Assembly (NCBI GenBank): GCA_027972325.1
Contig: JAPMOS010000007.1
Coordinates: 744,501 to 808,500, forward strand
Length of the DNA: 64,000 bases
Origin: Paratrimastix pyriformis
Taxonomy: Eukaryota > Preaxostyla > Paratrimastigidae
Direction: 5' to 3'
Shown: positions 38,690-49,300 of the stretch, one piece after another
Numbering within the stretch: position 1 is the first letter of the stretch
Layout of the letters: each line of letters starts with the position of its first letter
Notes under the pieces: generated by a model
The model's input: only the letters and a program-made list of their open reading frames with translations
What the model was told of the DNA's origin: nothing
Databases searched by the model: none
Translations under genes and position numbers: made by a program

Positions 38690-41600
38690 CTTTGTTCTCG
38701 CAAAGCCGGATTGAAATTCGTTCAAACCTTTCATTGGAGGATCTTCTTGCTCTTGCTGCGGAAGCCGAGGCTGACGAGGCCGCAGGGGTCGTTCATGAGA
38801 GTCCCTTGAGAAATGCGGGTTCCGACCTCGAGAAGACAGCATCCCACGTCCCCTCTTCCCCGCCCCGTCCCCGCCCCGCCCCGCCCACACGGACTCTTTC
38901 CCTTGCCGAAAGGATGGCTGCCATCAATGGCGCGAACATTTCCGCGCCGGAAGAACAACCGGATGACGACAATTCTGATGATTATCTCCCCACTCCTCCC
39001 TCACCCTCCGACTCAGCTGCCAAACCATCACAAAGTCTGTGTCCCCTGTGTCCTCTTTTTGCGATAAAAGCCACTCTGCATGTTGTTAGAGGCCCCATCG
39101 ATGATGGCGCAACTCTTTGGTGGTGGATCGACCCCCGCGGCAGCGACAACAACCGTCTCCCGCACCTCCTCATCGGCGCACCTCCCCGGGGCTTCCCGCA
39201 ACCCGAACCACGACAGCTACACGGGATTCGAAATCAGGTCTGCTCAACCGACCCGTCTCCATCATCATCACCGTCATCGTCATCATCATCACCGTCATCA
39301 TCATCACCGTCATCATCATCACCGTCATCATCATCACCATCATCCCTGGCAATAGCAACCGGGTCACTGGCCCTGCGGCCCTCTCGACCATGCTCTCCGA
39401 CGTCAACCTGATCTCCCTGTCCCGGGTCACAGCCGCCCAGGGCAAGTCCGCCTCTCGATGGGCAACGGTCTCAGCTACCCCCCACTCCCGCCCAAGCTCA
39501 CCCCGTTTTGCAGTATGGCGTGGTCATCGGCGACCCTCGGGTGCTCCGGGACAAGCGCGGCCGCAATTTCCTCATCTGGCGACTGCACGACCTCAACCAG
39601 ACCTCCCTCAGGTCCGCCACGGGCCATTCGGGCCGAGATGCGGCGTGTGTGTGTGTGTCGTGAGGTGGGCACGTCAATCCTTGGTTTTTGTCATCACTCC
39701 TCCCTTCGTCGTCCTCGGTCCCCACCCAGCCTGTTCACCTTCGGAGCCTGCTACGACATGTGGCGATCTGCCCTCCGCCTCGCAAACCCCGCGGCGGCGG
39801 CGGCGCCAAGCGATGTCTTCGGGCTGGCCACACAGGCCGGCCTCTCCACGGCCAACATGCCCCCGCCCGCCGAGGCGGCCCATTTCAACTGCAAGGTCCG
39901 CCCATCTCGGGTGTTCCCCGGGGGGAGAAGTCCTTTGCTCTCATCCCCCCGCTCCGCCGCCACCCGCTCCCAGGAGGGCGATGTGGTGATTGTGACGAGC
40001 CCCGAGTTGCTGACGGAGAAGTCCCTGGCCCTGAGCATTACCCAGCCCGCCCAGCTGGTCTGTCGCCCACACCTGCCGGGGTGGGGGAGGTATGAGGTGA
40101 TGTTTTACGAGGCTCTGACCCTGTTTCTCGTTCCCAGATCAAGGTTGGCACCTGCGCCACATTCGGCCGGTGCAAATCCACCAAAAAGGTCCGGATCAGT
40201 CGAAATCGGCCCATTTCCGGGTGATTCACACGGCGACGGCACAAAATGTGTCATTCCCTCTCGCGCGGCAGGCTGGCGGACAGTGCGGAGCGCCCATTGA
40301 CACGCGCCAGGGACCGGCTTGCATCTACCACGCCGCCCAGGCCCTCAAGCACGTCACCGCCATGAAAAACGGACCCTCGTCTGTATGGTGAATGGTTTTC
40401 CGGAAGGGCTTTGGGATGAATTTGGAATCTGTATCCAAGGGGGCGTAGTCTAGTGGCAGGACATCTCGTTGTGGCCGAGATAACCCGAGCTCAAACCTCG
40501 GCGCCCCCAAATTCTTTTCCATCCACAATATTTTTTTGTTGTGATAGATCTGCCTCGACGATCCGCGTGCCTGCCCGCTCCCCGCCTGGGGCCCCCAAAC
40601 CCTCGAAGCTTCTTGCGCAGGTGCGCGAGGACACGGCCCTCGTGAGCGGGTTCCGGCGGGGGACACCGCTCTCCCCTCTTCCCCCGGTCGCCACGACCTC
40701 CTCCCTTGCCGCCACCCCACCGGGGTCGAGGACGGTTGCTGGGGCCAAGCATCCCCGGTCGCCGCCACCCCCGGTGGTTGCCGCGGGCAGCGGGGGAATG
40801 ATGGCCCGGCTCTTCGGGGACCCGGCCACCCGGGCTGCCCTCAGCATCCCCACGGCCGTGCGCCCCGCGACCGGGGGACTGTCCGCTCTCGCGTCTTGTC
40901 GCCCATCATCCACCTCACCCCCGATTTGCGCACCTCCTTGTAGCATTTCGAAGATGGTTCAAGACCACTCGGCTCGTGTCCATGACCCCTTGACGCGCGT
41001 CCAGGGAATGGTGGCTCCGCCCGCGCCGACCCATCCCCTGGGGCCCAGCCTCGAGTCCCGGGGCAGCTCCATGTCTCGGACCCATCCCAACCCCCTCCTC
41101 ACCGCCGGCTCGCCCTCTGGGGCGGGTGCGATCCGATCCCCCGGGAACGCTCTCCAGTCTCCCAAGGCCGGTGGTGGCGTTCTCTCCCCGTCCCGGCCGC
41201 CGACCAGCGGTGGCCCGACGTCTCCACATGTGTCGCTTCTGCAGGCCATGTTGCTGAAGCGAGCCGGAAAACCCGCCGCCCCCACCGGCCCGGTCTCACC
41301 CTCCTCCAGGGCCGCCCTCACCTCCACGCCGACATCGCCCCAGCGGCCGCCCCCCACCCTCGCCGAGGCCCTCGATGGCGCCAAGAAGGTCCCGGCCACC
41401 ATACCCGTTGTCACCCCGGGTGCTGGCGACGATGACGATGGGGACGACGACCCCGACGCGGAGTTGCAGCTGGTCGGTGAAGACTTCGCCGATGACCCGC
41501 GGGCCGACCGGAGCGGCGACGGGCGATCGTACAAACGGGGCCGGACGGATACCCCCCGCGACCGGCAGCGGCGCGAACTGGCCAAGGAGCTCGGCTGGCG

Positions 41601-42870
41601 GGATGGGCTGCCATCGAGCACTCCGGCCCTCTACCGGGACGCCCTGGCCGAGGCCATCCTCAAATCCAACGAGGATGGTACCGCGACCGTGGACGGCGCC
41701 GCGGCAGGTCTGAACGCACACAAAACGCACGGACTCTCATTGATCATCACTTGGTGGTGGTGACGCGCCGGCGATACCTGTTTGCCCTTCCTCTGTGAGC
41801 AGCCGAGGCCGAGCAGGCGCGGGCCGAGCAGCAGCTCGAGGACATGCACGCCCAGCAGCGCGCCGCGGCGGCGCTGCTCAAGAAGCCCCTGCCCAAGTAC
41901 GACCCGAACGAGGTCTCGGGGCGGAAGCTGATGGCCGACGATCTGATGGCCCTCCAGGCGGCCGAATTGAAGCGAAAGCGAGCCGCCGCCGCTGCGGCCG
42001 CGGAGAAGATCGGTCTGGAAAGGCATTTCGGCTCGCGGCGAAAGAGTCTCACTATCCCCCACTCTCCGTTGTCCAGCCGACCAGGCGGCTGCCTCCACGG
42101 GAATGGCCGCAGTTTTCGGCGTCGGACTGCCCACGTCTCCGCGCCGTGCGGCCACCGCCGTTTCTGCCACGGCCTCCCGCCCGCCTGGCGCCGAGAACGC
42201 CGAGCCCCCTGAGGACGAGTCCTTCGTCAAGCTTCCCGAGGTGGACACGGGGGTCCAGGTGCTGGCTCCTCGGTCCCTGATCGATCAGATGGGCGGTCTC
42301 CGCGCGGTCCTGATGCGTGAATCGGCTCACAGCCACGAGGCGGATGAGCGGAAGGACCGCGAAATCCAGCGAACCTTCGACATGCTCGAGGCCAAGCAGG
42401 CCATTGCCGACAAGATGGACAGTGTGTTCCAGGTCCGAACGTGAAACCTTTCGACCAATTTTACATCACCATCCGTTTCTCGCAGCTCGAGGTGGACGTC
42501 TTCACGTGTCGCACCTGCGGAGAACGGTCGGGCAGCCTCATTGGCCCGCTGCGGGCCAAACTGTGCCGTGAGAAAGGTCACGATGTGGCGAAAATGAAGG
42601 TCTGCATGCAACGCCGAAATGCAGCATTCGTCTACCTCGATGCACTTGCAGGCATATCGGCGCTTCTTCGAATGTACGAAATGCCACGACCGAATTACGG
42701 TGGTGGGATACCGCTTTCCATTGTACCCCTGCGAAAAATGCGGCTCAAAGGCCTTCCAACGAGCGTCCATGCTGAAGGAGCAATCGAATGCAATCCTGGA
42801 AGAGCTCATCTGCCCGAAGGTTCTTGCCCGGGGTGTCGAATACCCATTTTCTACCCGATCAGGCGTGTAA
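38690..42870 (+). CDS. MCM10: Replication initiation factor MCM10
   Basis: Binds CMG helicase, single-stranded DNA and polymerase alpha at origins. N-terminal exon: LSLEDLLALAAEAEADE, later RTLSLAERMAAINGANI. The OB fold is in small exons: ALSTMLSDVNLISLSRV (about 39360-39440), YGVVIGDPRVLRDKRGRNFL (39514-39610), LFTFGACYDMWRSALRLA (39730-39895), GDVVIVTSPELLTEKSLAL. Then the Mcm10 CCCH zinc finger: VGTCATFGRCKSTKK and CGAPIDTRQGPACIYHA. The intron 40377-40549 contains tRNA-His; splicing it joins KNGPSS to ASTIRVPARSPPGAP in phase. A long disordered Pro/Ser region follows, then basic and coiled pieces (SGRKLMADDLMALQAAELKR). The C-terminal paired zinc ribbons are FTCRTCGERSG and FECTKCHDR with YPCEKCGSKAF, ending EYPFSTRSGV, stop near 42870. 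The start codon was not found; upstream frame overlaps the first SEC20 exon. Confidence 0.85.
39260..39352 (+). repeat. (CATCATCACCGT)-type minisatellite in an MCM10 intron
   Basis: Imperfect CATCACCGTCAT units, about eight copies. It lies between two small OB-fold exons and reads as Ser, His or Ile-rich false peptide. Confidence 0.8.
40439..40509 (+). tRNA. tRNA-His (GUG) inside an MCM10 intron
   Basis: Acceptor GGGGGCG/CGCCCCC (7 pairs), D arm GTCT-AGTGGCA-GGAC, anticodon arm TCTCG-TTGTGGC-CGAGA with anticodon GTG after T33, a four-base variable loop TAAC, T arm CCGAG-CTCAAAC-CTCGG, discriminator A at 40509. The T loop begins with C rather than T, so the B box is weak. T-rich sequence (TTCTTTTCC) follows as a possible Pol III terminator. 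Same strand as the host MCM10 gene and fully within its intron 40377-40549. Confidence 0.9.
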
Positions 42871-43102
42871 CACACGCATACCGAACACAGCGCTCGGCCG
42901 AGACAATTCCGGCCGCGATCTGATTCCGAACTGATCCACCTTCAGGTAAGATAAGCTGAGCCCTGCCAAACGCGCGGAGGCTCGATGCCTCTGCCATCAA
43001 AGGGGACGGCTGCCCTTCTCTGCCTATTTATTTTTTTGTGTTACCTCCGACCATATTCGGCGTTTTTATATTCAATCTTTTTGGAAAAAGGCTACACATC
43101 AG

Positions 43103-44797
43103 ATGAGGTCTCTCTTTCACGTCCTCCTGCCGATCGGATCGATTGCTTTCTTTCTAGGTGACGAAGAGCATATACCCTTGGTGGGTCTACTCTTTCTGCG
43201 GGTTCGCCATGCTTTTTGGGTTGCTCTGCGAGATTGTGCCCGCCAAGTTCCTCGTGCTCAGCGGCGTGGCCGGCCAAATCGGGACGCTGATCATCTTGGT
43301 GACCACATCTTCTTTTCCCTGGATGATTGTCCAGGAGGTGACCGAAGGCAGTGGATCAGCTGCCCAGCTGCTCTTTTTTGCGTATGTCTTCCAGCTTGTG
43401 CCCCGGGATGAATATCAGAAAATCGTCTGCTCTCACTTTCTTTGATGACTGTGGCCTAACGTGCGCATACCAAAGGCATCTTATGTCGCGAGTTCTTCTC
43501 TTTTTTCCAATGTTCTCTCCCCATTGATCGGTCTGTCGACATCACCCCACAGCCCGGACCGAATCATTGACCCACCCACGCAGGACAACTCGCCGTGATA
43601 TTTCTCCCTCTCTCCTCTCTCATGTACATCTCCCTCGGCTTGGCCGCGTTGAATCTGCTCGTGGGTCTCTTCCTCCCCACGGGGAGACCCACCACGCCTC
43701 CTCCCCCCCGGCTATCCCCACCGCCCTCTCCGCCCTCACGCGGGGCACCCCTCCCAATCCCCACCTCCATTCCCACCGCCCTCTCCACCTCCACCTTCAA
43801 TACCCCACCTGAGGATGTTACCCCGGGTGATTTTCACATCCCGCTGGGCGACACGGGACCCCTCCACCAGGTCGACCTCCCCCCCTCCCCCCCCCCCCCC
43901 CACACACACACACACACCATACCCCGTCTCACCCTCACTTAACTGACTTCCCCCCACCCGCAGCCGCCTCTGGTTAAGAAGGGCTTCTCGCTCCGGGTGC
44001 GCCTGTGGGCGCTGGGGCGCGAGGTGTGGCTGACTTACTCCCAGCCGGCGGTCTTCTGCTGGTCCCTGTGGAACTCGGTGGCCCTGGGGTGCACAGCCTC
44101 ACCCTGACCTACTGGCAGGCCCTCTTCGAGGAGGTCGCTATCCCCCCCCCCCCCCCATGTCTCCTCCCCCATGACCGGTAGTACCCATGTCCAGACACCA
44201 TCCATCTCTTCAACAACTTTCCTTCGGGGTGGTGGTGGTGGCGGCGGCAGATTGACCCGGTGCACAACTACAACGGGTACTTCATCGCGGGGGCCTACCT
44301 CCTGGCCAGCCTGTGCGCCCTGATCCCCGCCCGCATCGACGCCTGGCTGGTCGATAGCACCCCCACATCCCACCCACATCACCCCCACCCACATCACCCC
44401 CCACCCACATCATCACCCCACCTACATCACCCCACCTACATCACCCCACCCACATCACCCCCCACCCACATCACCCCCACCCACATGCGCCTATGTCGAC
44501 CAACTCATCCGCTCCCCGCCCACCCCCGCAGTGCCGACACCACTCGGCCCTGCTGGTGCTGCTGCCCCTGGCGGCCGGCAGCCTGCTGATCTGCCTGGCC
44601 CTGCTGGCCCGCTCGCTGCCCCTGGGTTACATCCTCTTCGCGGCCTACCACTGCATCTTCGAGACGGCCATCCCCATCGGACGGGCCGTCATCGCACGCA
44701 GGTCGGTCGGAACCTCACACACACCCCGGGCACCCCGGCGGCGGGGTTTTTCACTCCTCCACTGGGTCATCACACCCCTAATCCCTTGTGGATATCC

Positions 44798-44828
<31 letters not shown>

Positions 44829-45348
44829 ACACCACAGCATGCCGGGTGCCCGCTTTCTGCTGATTTTCGCCATCAACCACTCGATCACCCTGATCTTCGA
44901 GAGCCTCCTGCAACGTCCGCACTCCCCTCCCCCCTCCCCTCCCTCCCGCCCCCTCCCGCCCCCCCATCACACCCTCATGGGCATGGGTGGGTGGGTGGGT
45001 GGCTGGGGGGCAACAGTGGTCCTGCACCTGGTCAGCGCCCAGTCGCGCACCAACTTCCTGGTCTTCGGGATCGTCTTTGTCTGCCTGGCCGGGGTCACCC
45101 TGGCCTTCCTCTGTGCCCGGCTGGCCTGCCTGAGGCGGTGCAAGGCCGCGGCAGGGGCCGAGCAGCAGGAGGAGGAGCAGGGGCTTATGGGACGTCGGAA
45201 GGTGGTCGTGCCCTGGCGCTGCCCGTGTGGCTGTGTTCCACCGACCTGTGTTCCCCCGGCGGGGGTCATGCCGGACGTTGTGCAAGTGGTCACACCCACC
45301 CTCCTCCCCGGGACAGCCGACGTCGCGGGGGTGGATGAGGCAGCCTGA
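43103..45348 (+). CDS. SLC19-family vitamin (folate/thiamine) transporter
   Basis: A multi-pass major-facilitator carrier. Pieces align along the SLC19 family: SIYPWWVYSFCGFAMLFGLL (family: IFPVWTYSYL), LSGVAGQIGTLIILVTTS, SAAQLLFFAYVFQLVPRDEY then QKI (family: AYYAYIYSVVSPEHYQRV), SSLMYISLGLAALNLLVGLF, FCWSLWNSVALGVHSLTL, NYNGYFIAGAYLLASLCALI (family: YNGAVDAASTL), LPLGYILFAAYHCIFETAIP, RFLLIFAINHSITLIFESLL and a last helix FLVFGIVFVCLAGVTLAFLC with a short cytoplasmic tail. The proposed start is ATG 43103 (MRSLFH) spliced over a 44-base intron to VTKSIYPWW. This lacks the usual first helix and its RPSEPF..PYL motif, so an upstream exon may be missed. Introns are C-rich with (CA)n and CCCACATCA repeats. 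Substrate cannot be told. Confidence 0.72.
44365..44490 (+). repeat. CCCACATCA-type minisatellite in an SLC19 intron
   Basis: Imperfect tandem ACATCACCCCACCC units. Non-coding; between two membrane-helix exons. Confidence 0.75.
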
Positions 45349-45457
45349 TTCTGTTTCAGGTGGGAGGGGCGTTTTGAGAAAACCAAAGCAAAAAATAATA
45401 ACTTTTCTGTCCCTGGGGAATGTGGGTGGGCAGGGGGAGGGAGGTCGAGGCGGATTT
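45349..45457. terminator. Short convergent intergenic region between SLC19 and the RAD6-like gene
   Basis: About 110 bases between two stop codons on opposite strands, so both 3' ends and polyadenylation must occur here or overlap. An AAAAAATAATAA stretch near 45389 (plus) could serve the SLC19 end. Inferred from position. Confidence 0.35.
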
Positions 45458-46033
45458 TTAGGCAGCCTCGAGACTCTTCTGGGAAAGTCGCCGCACCCGC
45501 CGGTTATACTCCTCTCGGTCGGAGAGGTAGAGTTGGGCCGCCTGCGGGTTCGCGGGGGAGCTGGGGTTGGGATCTGTGAGGAGAGACTGCGAGGATTGGG
45601 AGTCGCAGATGAGATTGGGTGGGTGGTGGTGAACAGACTTGAATGGAAACAAGGATAGAGTTGACGGTGAAAATGGGGGACCACATTTGCTGAATGACAT
45701 CGAGGCAGATGTGTCCACTCGGAAAAACGTTCGGGTGGAAGATTTCGGTGACGAATCGAATCTGAGGGGGCTGTTCTGGGTAACGATCTGTGAAGGTAAT
45801 CCGCAACTGGAACAAGCCGCCTATCGTGCAGAAAGAACGCGGACGGGTTCTTGAATTGTGCCCCCGAGAAAACGCAAACCTTCCCAGGCCGTGTCACGTG
45901 GCCCGACAATCATCGCCTCCCAGGAAAAGAGGTTGTCATCTGACACAGGGCTCGCGCTGCATCCCTCTGGGGGAGCCTCGCGGCACTGTTTGTAATCGTT
46001 CATCAGACGGAGAGCCGCCGCGGTTGTACTCAT
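45458..46033 (-). CDS. Ubiquitin-conjugating enzyme E2, RAD6/UBE2A-B-like
   Basis: Carries activated ubiquitin to substrates; RAD6 types act in post-replication repair and histone H2B marking. ATG 46033 starts MSTTAAALRLMNDYKQCREA, close to the RAD6 start MSTPARRRLM. Exon 2 has FQLRITFTDRYPEQPPQIRF then FHPNVFPSGHICLDVIQ with the active-site Cys and the HPN motif, then WSPIFTVNSILVSIQ. Exon 3 has SLLTDPNPSSPANPQAAQLY then REEYNRRVRRLSQKSLEA, TAA 45458-45460. Length about 150 residues, as in UBE2A. Introns near 45800-45880 and 45595-45640. The C-terminal acidic tail of yeast RAD6 is absent. Confidence 0.9.
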
Positions 46034-46383
46034 CGAGGAGGTTGTGTGAGGTAATTTGTATGGTGGACTTTGCCTTTGAGGAGAGGTCGAGCGATCCGGA
46101 AACACAAGAAAGAGGCTCTTCGCCTCTGGCACGGAAGCCAAGAAGGGGCTCTTTTGGGAACATGATCACAAAAGTGGCCGACAGATGAAACAAAAGGACA
46201 CTCCAGAAAACAGAGACAAAGAATGCATGAAGAAAAGAGGCGGCGGCTCAGAGCAAAGGGCAAAGAGAGGAGGCGGCGGGCCCGAGAAAAACGAGAGGGG
46301 TGGAGTCCGAGACGACAGATGGTAAAAATCACAGTGGGTCCCCCCATAAAACACACCGAAGCCGGGATATTAGCAGGAAGCTT

Positions 46384-49300
46384 TTACAGAAGGGCCTTCA
46401 GGAGCTGCTCAATTTGGGTGGCATGGGCGCACTGGGGGCATTGCAGCAGCAACTGTGGTTTTGGAAGAAAAGAGGAAGAATTTATTTACAAAAAAAAGCG
46501 TGAGATATCACCCCGAGGGAGCAAGAGACAGACCCTCTCGATGCGTGCCTTGGCCTCCTCCTGGGCCCAGGTTGCCTTGAAAGAGGCAAGGGGCGCTCCG
46601 CACAGGGCAAGGGCACACACCGCCTGCGGGGGGCAAACGGGGAATAGTGATCATCGACCTGGTTGAGTCCACCACCTCGCAGCAGACCGGGAAGAGAGCC
46701 CTGAATGGCAGGTCGAGGGCCAGGACGGCGTCATTGGTGGCCGGCGGGGCGGCGGCGGCGGGGTCGGTGCCCGCTGCCTCAGGTGCGGGTGTGGGCGCAG
46801 CCTGCATGGCCTGGGTCAGAGCCGCCTCCTGGGCCAGGATGGTCGTCCGCAGGGCCGGAAGGACGCTCTCGGTGAGCGCCGCCATCAGCGGGGCCTCCCC
46901 TTGCCGGGCGGCCAGCTGCAAAGCAACCAAATCGGGCGAAGAGAGGGCGTGTGAGGGGTCTGTGCGGCGACTCTGCTTCCCCCGGGGGAGAGGCTTGTGG
47001 CGCCGAAGAGGGAGAAAATAGGGGGACGGACCTTGGCGAGGCATTGGGCGACCTTCGCCCGGGTCGCGTCGATCCCGAGGAGGCCCCAGTTCCGGGGCGT
47101 CCGGACCATCTCCAGGGCAAGCCGCTCGAGGGTCTCCTGTTGGGCGGCCCCGGCGGGGCCCAGCTGGACCAAGGCGTCCTCGATGTGGGTCAGCAGCAGG
47201 GCAACATCGGCAGGGTCGGGCCAGGGGGCCGACAGGGCAGCCGACAGGGCCGGGGTGGGGTCGGCCGGCAGGGGGCTCTCGGCGTAGTGGCGGCCGGGGG
47301 TGGCGAGGAAGCTCTCCAGGCACCGCAGGGCGGCCTGCACCACGGCCGGGGCCCGTTCGGGCAGGTAGTGGCACGCCCAGGAGATCACCTCGGGGCTCAG
47401 ATCCTGGACGGGGAGGAACGGGGTGCGGGCGGGGGCATGAGTCGGGGGATGCGGGGGGGGGGGCAACTGCGACAAGTCGTGGCGGGCGAGGCGGGAGGAC
47501 CGGGTGGGGGGGGCGTGCAGGCGGACCTTGTAGTAGGCGCTGAGGAATGCCCGCCGGGCCGCGTCGAACTCGGCCTGGTCGAGGAGGGACCCGCGCTGGT
47601 CGGCCGGGGCGGAGCCACCGACCCGGTGAAGGCCATCGTCGGGATGCAGGGGCAGGGACAAGCTGCGAGAACAAGTGTGTGTGTGTGTGTGTGTGTGTGT
47701 GGGGGGGCAGCATGAGCAATGGATGGGCCGTGGAGGGTGGACTGAATGAGGGGCATTTCCTGTCAACGCGGGGGAGGGGGGATGGGGGGGACGGCGCTCG
47801 GCTGACCTGGAGGGCCACCGTGCGGAGGGCCAGGGGTGGCGGGGCCCGAGCAGGGCGATGACATCCAGGATGGCCTTACGGTCGGGGCCGGCCCGTGACT
47901 TGCACAGCGGTGGTTGGCAATGGGCATGGCGGGGAGGGTGAGCAGGTGGGGTGGAAGGTGGAAGGTGGTGGATGTGGTGGATGTGGTGGTGGAAGGATGG
48001 ATGGAGTGGATGCCGACTGGGGGGTGATGCCGACTGGGGGTGATGCCGACTGGGGGGTGATGCCGACTGGGGGTGATGCCGACTGGGGGTGATGCCGACT
48101 GGGGGTGATGCCGACTGGGGGTGATGCCGACTGGGGGTGATGCCGACTGGGGGTGATGCCGACTGGGGGTGATGCCGACTGGGGGGGTGATGCCGACTGG
48201 GGGTGATGGTGACTGGGGGGTGGACTGATGCCGACTGGGGTGATGGTGACCTTCCTCAGGAAGCGCAGGCTGAGCTCGAGAACGTCCGCATCGGCGGCCG
48301 AGTAGCGGCGGGTCAGATCCGAGACGAACTGCATGATGCGCGGTCAGACGGAGGGATGGGTGGAGGGAGAGGCGATCAACGTCGGTGAATTGGTACCACC
48401 CAGGCTCGTGTTTCCCCCCCCGCACAGACGCCCTCACGCCCGCACAAGACTGCCACCCGTCAGCCCCTCCCAGCCCCCCAGTCCCCCCAACCACCCGGGT
48501 GCGGGGAGGGTGGGGCACGGACGGGCACCAGGCGCATGATGGCCCCGGCCTCGAGGAACCCCTTGAGGTCCTCCTCGGTCTGCAGGAGCACCTCCAGGAC
48601 GCGCACAATGTTGGACGGGTTGTCCCGCAGGTGGTCGGGCATGGCCTTGACCGCGTTGGCGATGTAGGTGGTCCGGAAGGCCGGCTTGCGGGCGCACATG
48701 GTGGCCACCTCGAGGATCTCGCCCACCGATAGCACGTAGCATGAGTCGAACAGGACCGCGTTGGTCACGGCCCAGGTGAAGTTCCTGGGGCGGGGGGCAG
48801 AGGCGCGATGAGAGGGCGCATGAGTGGCGGTTAAAAAAAAAAAAAAAATCCCGTTCCAGGGACATGCCATCCCCGTGCGTGCCGCGTGCAAAATCTGGTG
48901 GCCACGGACCCGTGTCCGCGCACGGTCTCGAGGTAGGTCTCGCTGGCCTGGCACAGCCGGACCACGGTCCGATAGAAGGTGGACACGGCCCGGTCGTTGA
49001 AGGCCATGTATTCCTTGTTCTTGGGCCGGATGATCATGTAGTACGAGAGCCAGTCCTTCAGGCGCTCGTGGGCCAGCAGGGCCTCGACGAAGGACGGGTA
49101 GTCGCAGAGGCGGGCCGTGATCGTGTCGAAGGCCTGAAGAAGGGGTGGATATGGGAGGCAGGGGGGGGGGGGGGTGAGACAGGCACCAGCTCATCACACA
49201 ACACACACGCACCGCGCCACATACTAACCCCACCCATACCAACCAGCTTGTTCTCGTCCCTCTAGTACTGCCTGCCGTCGATCATCACACACCCATCCCA

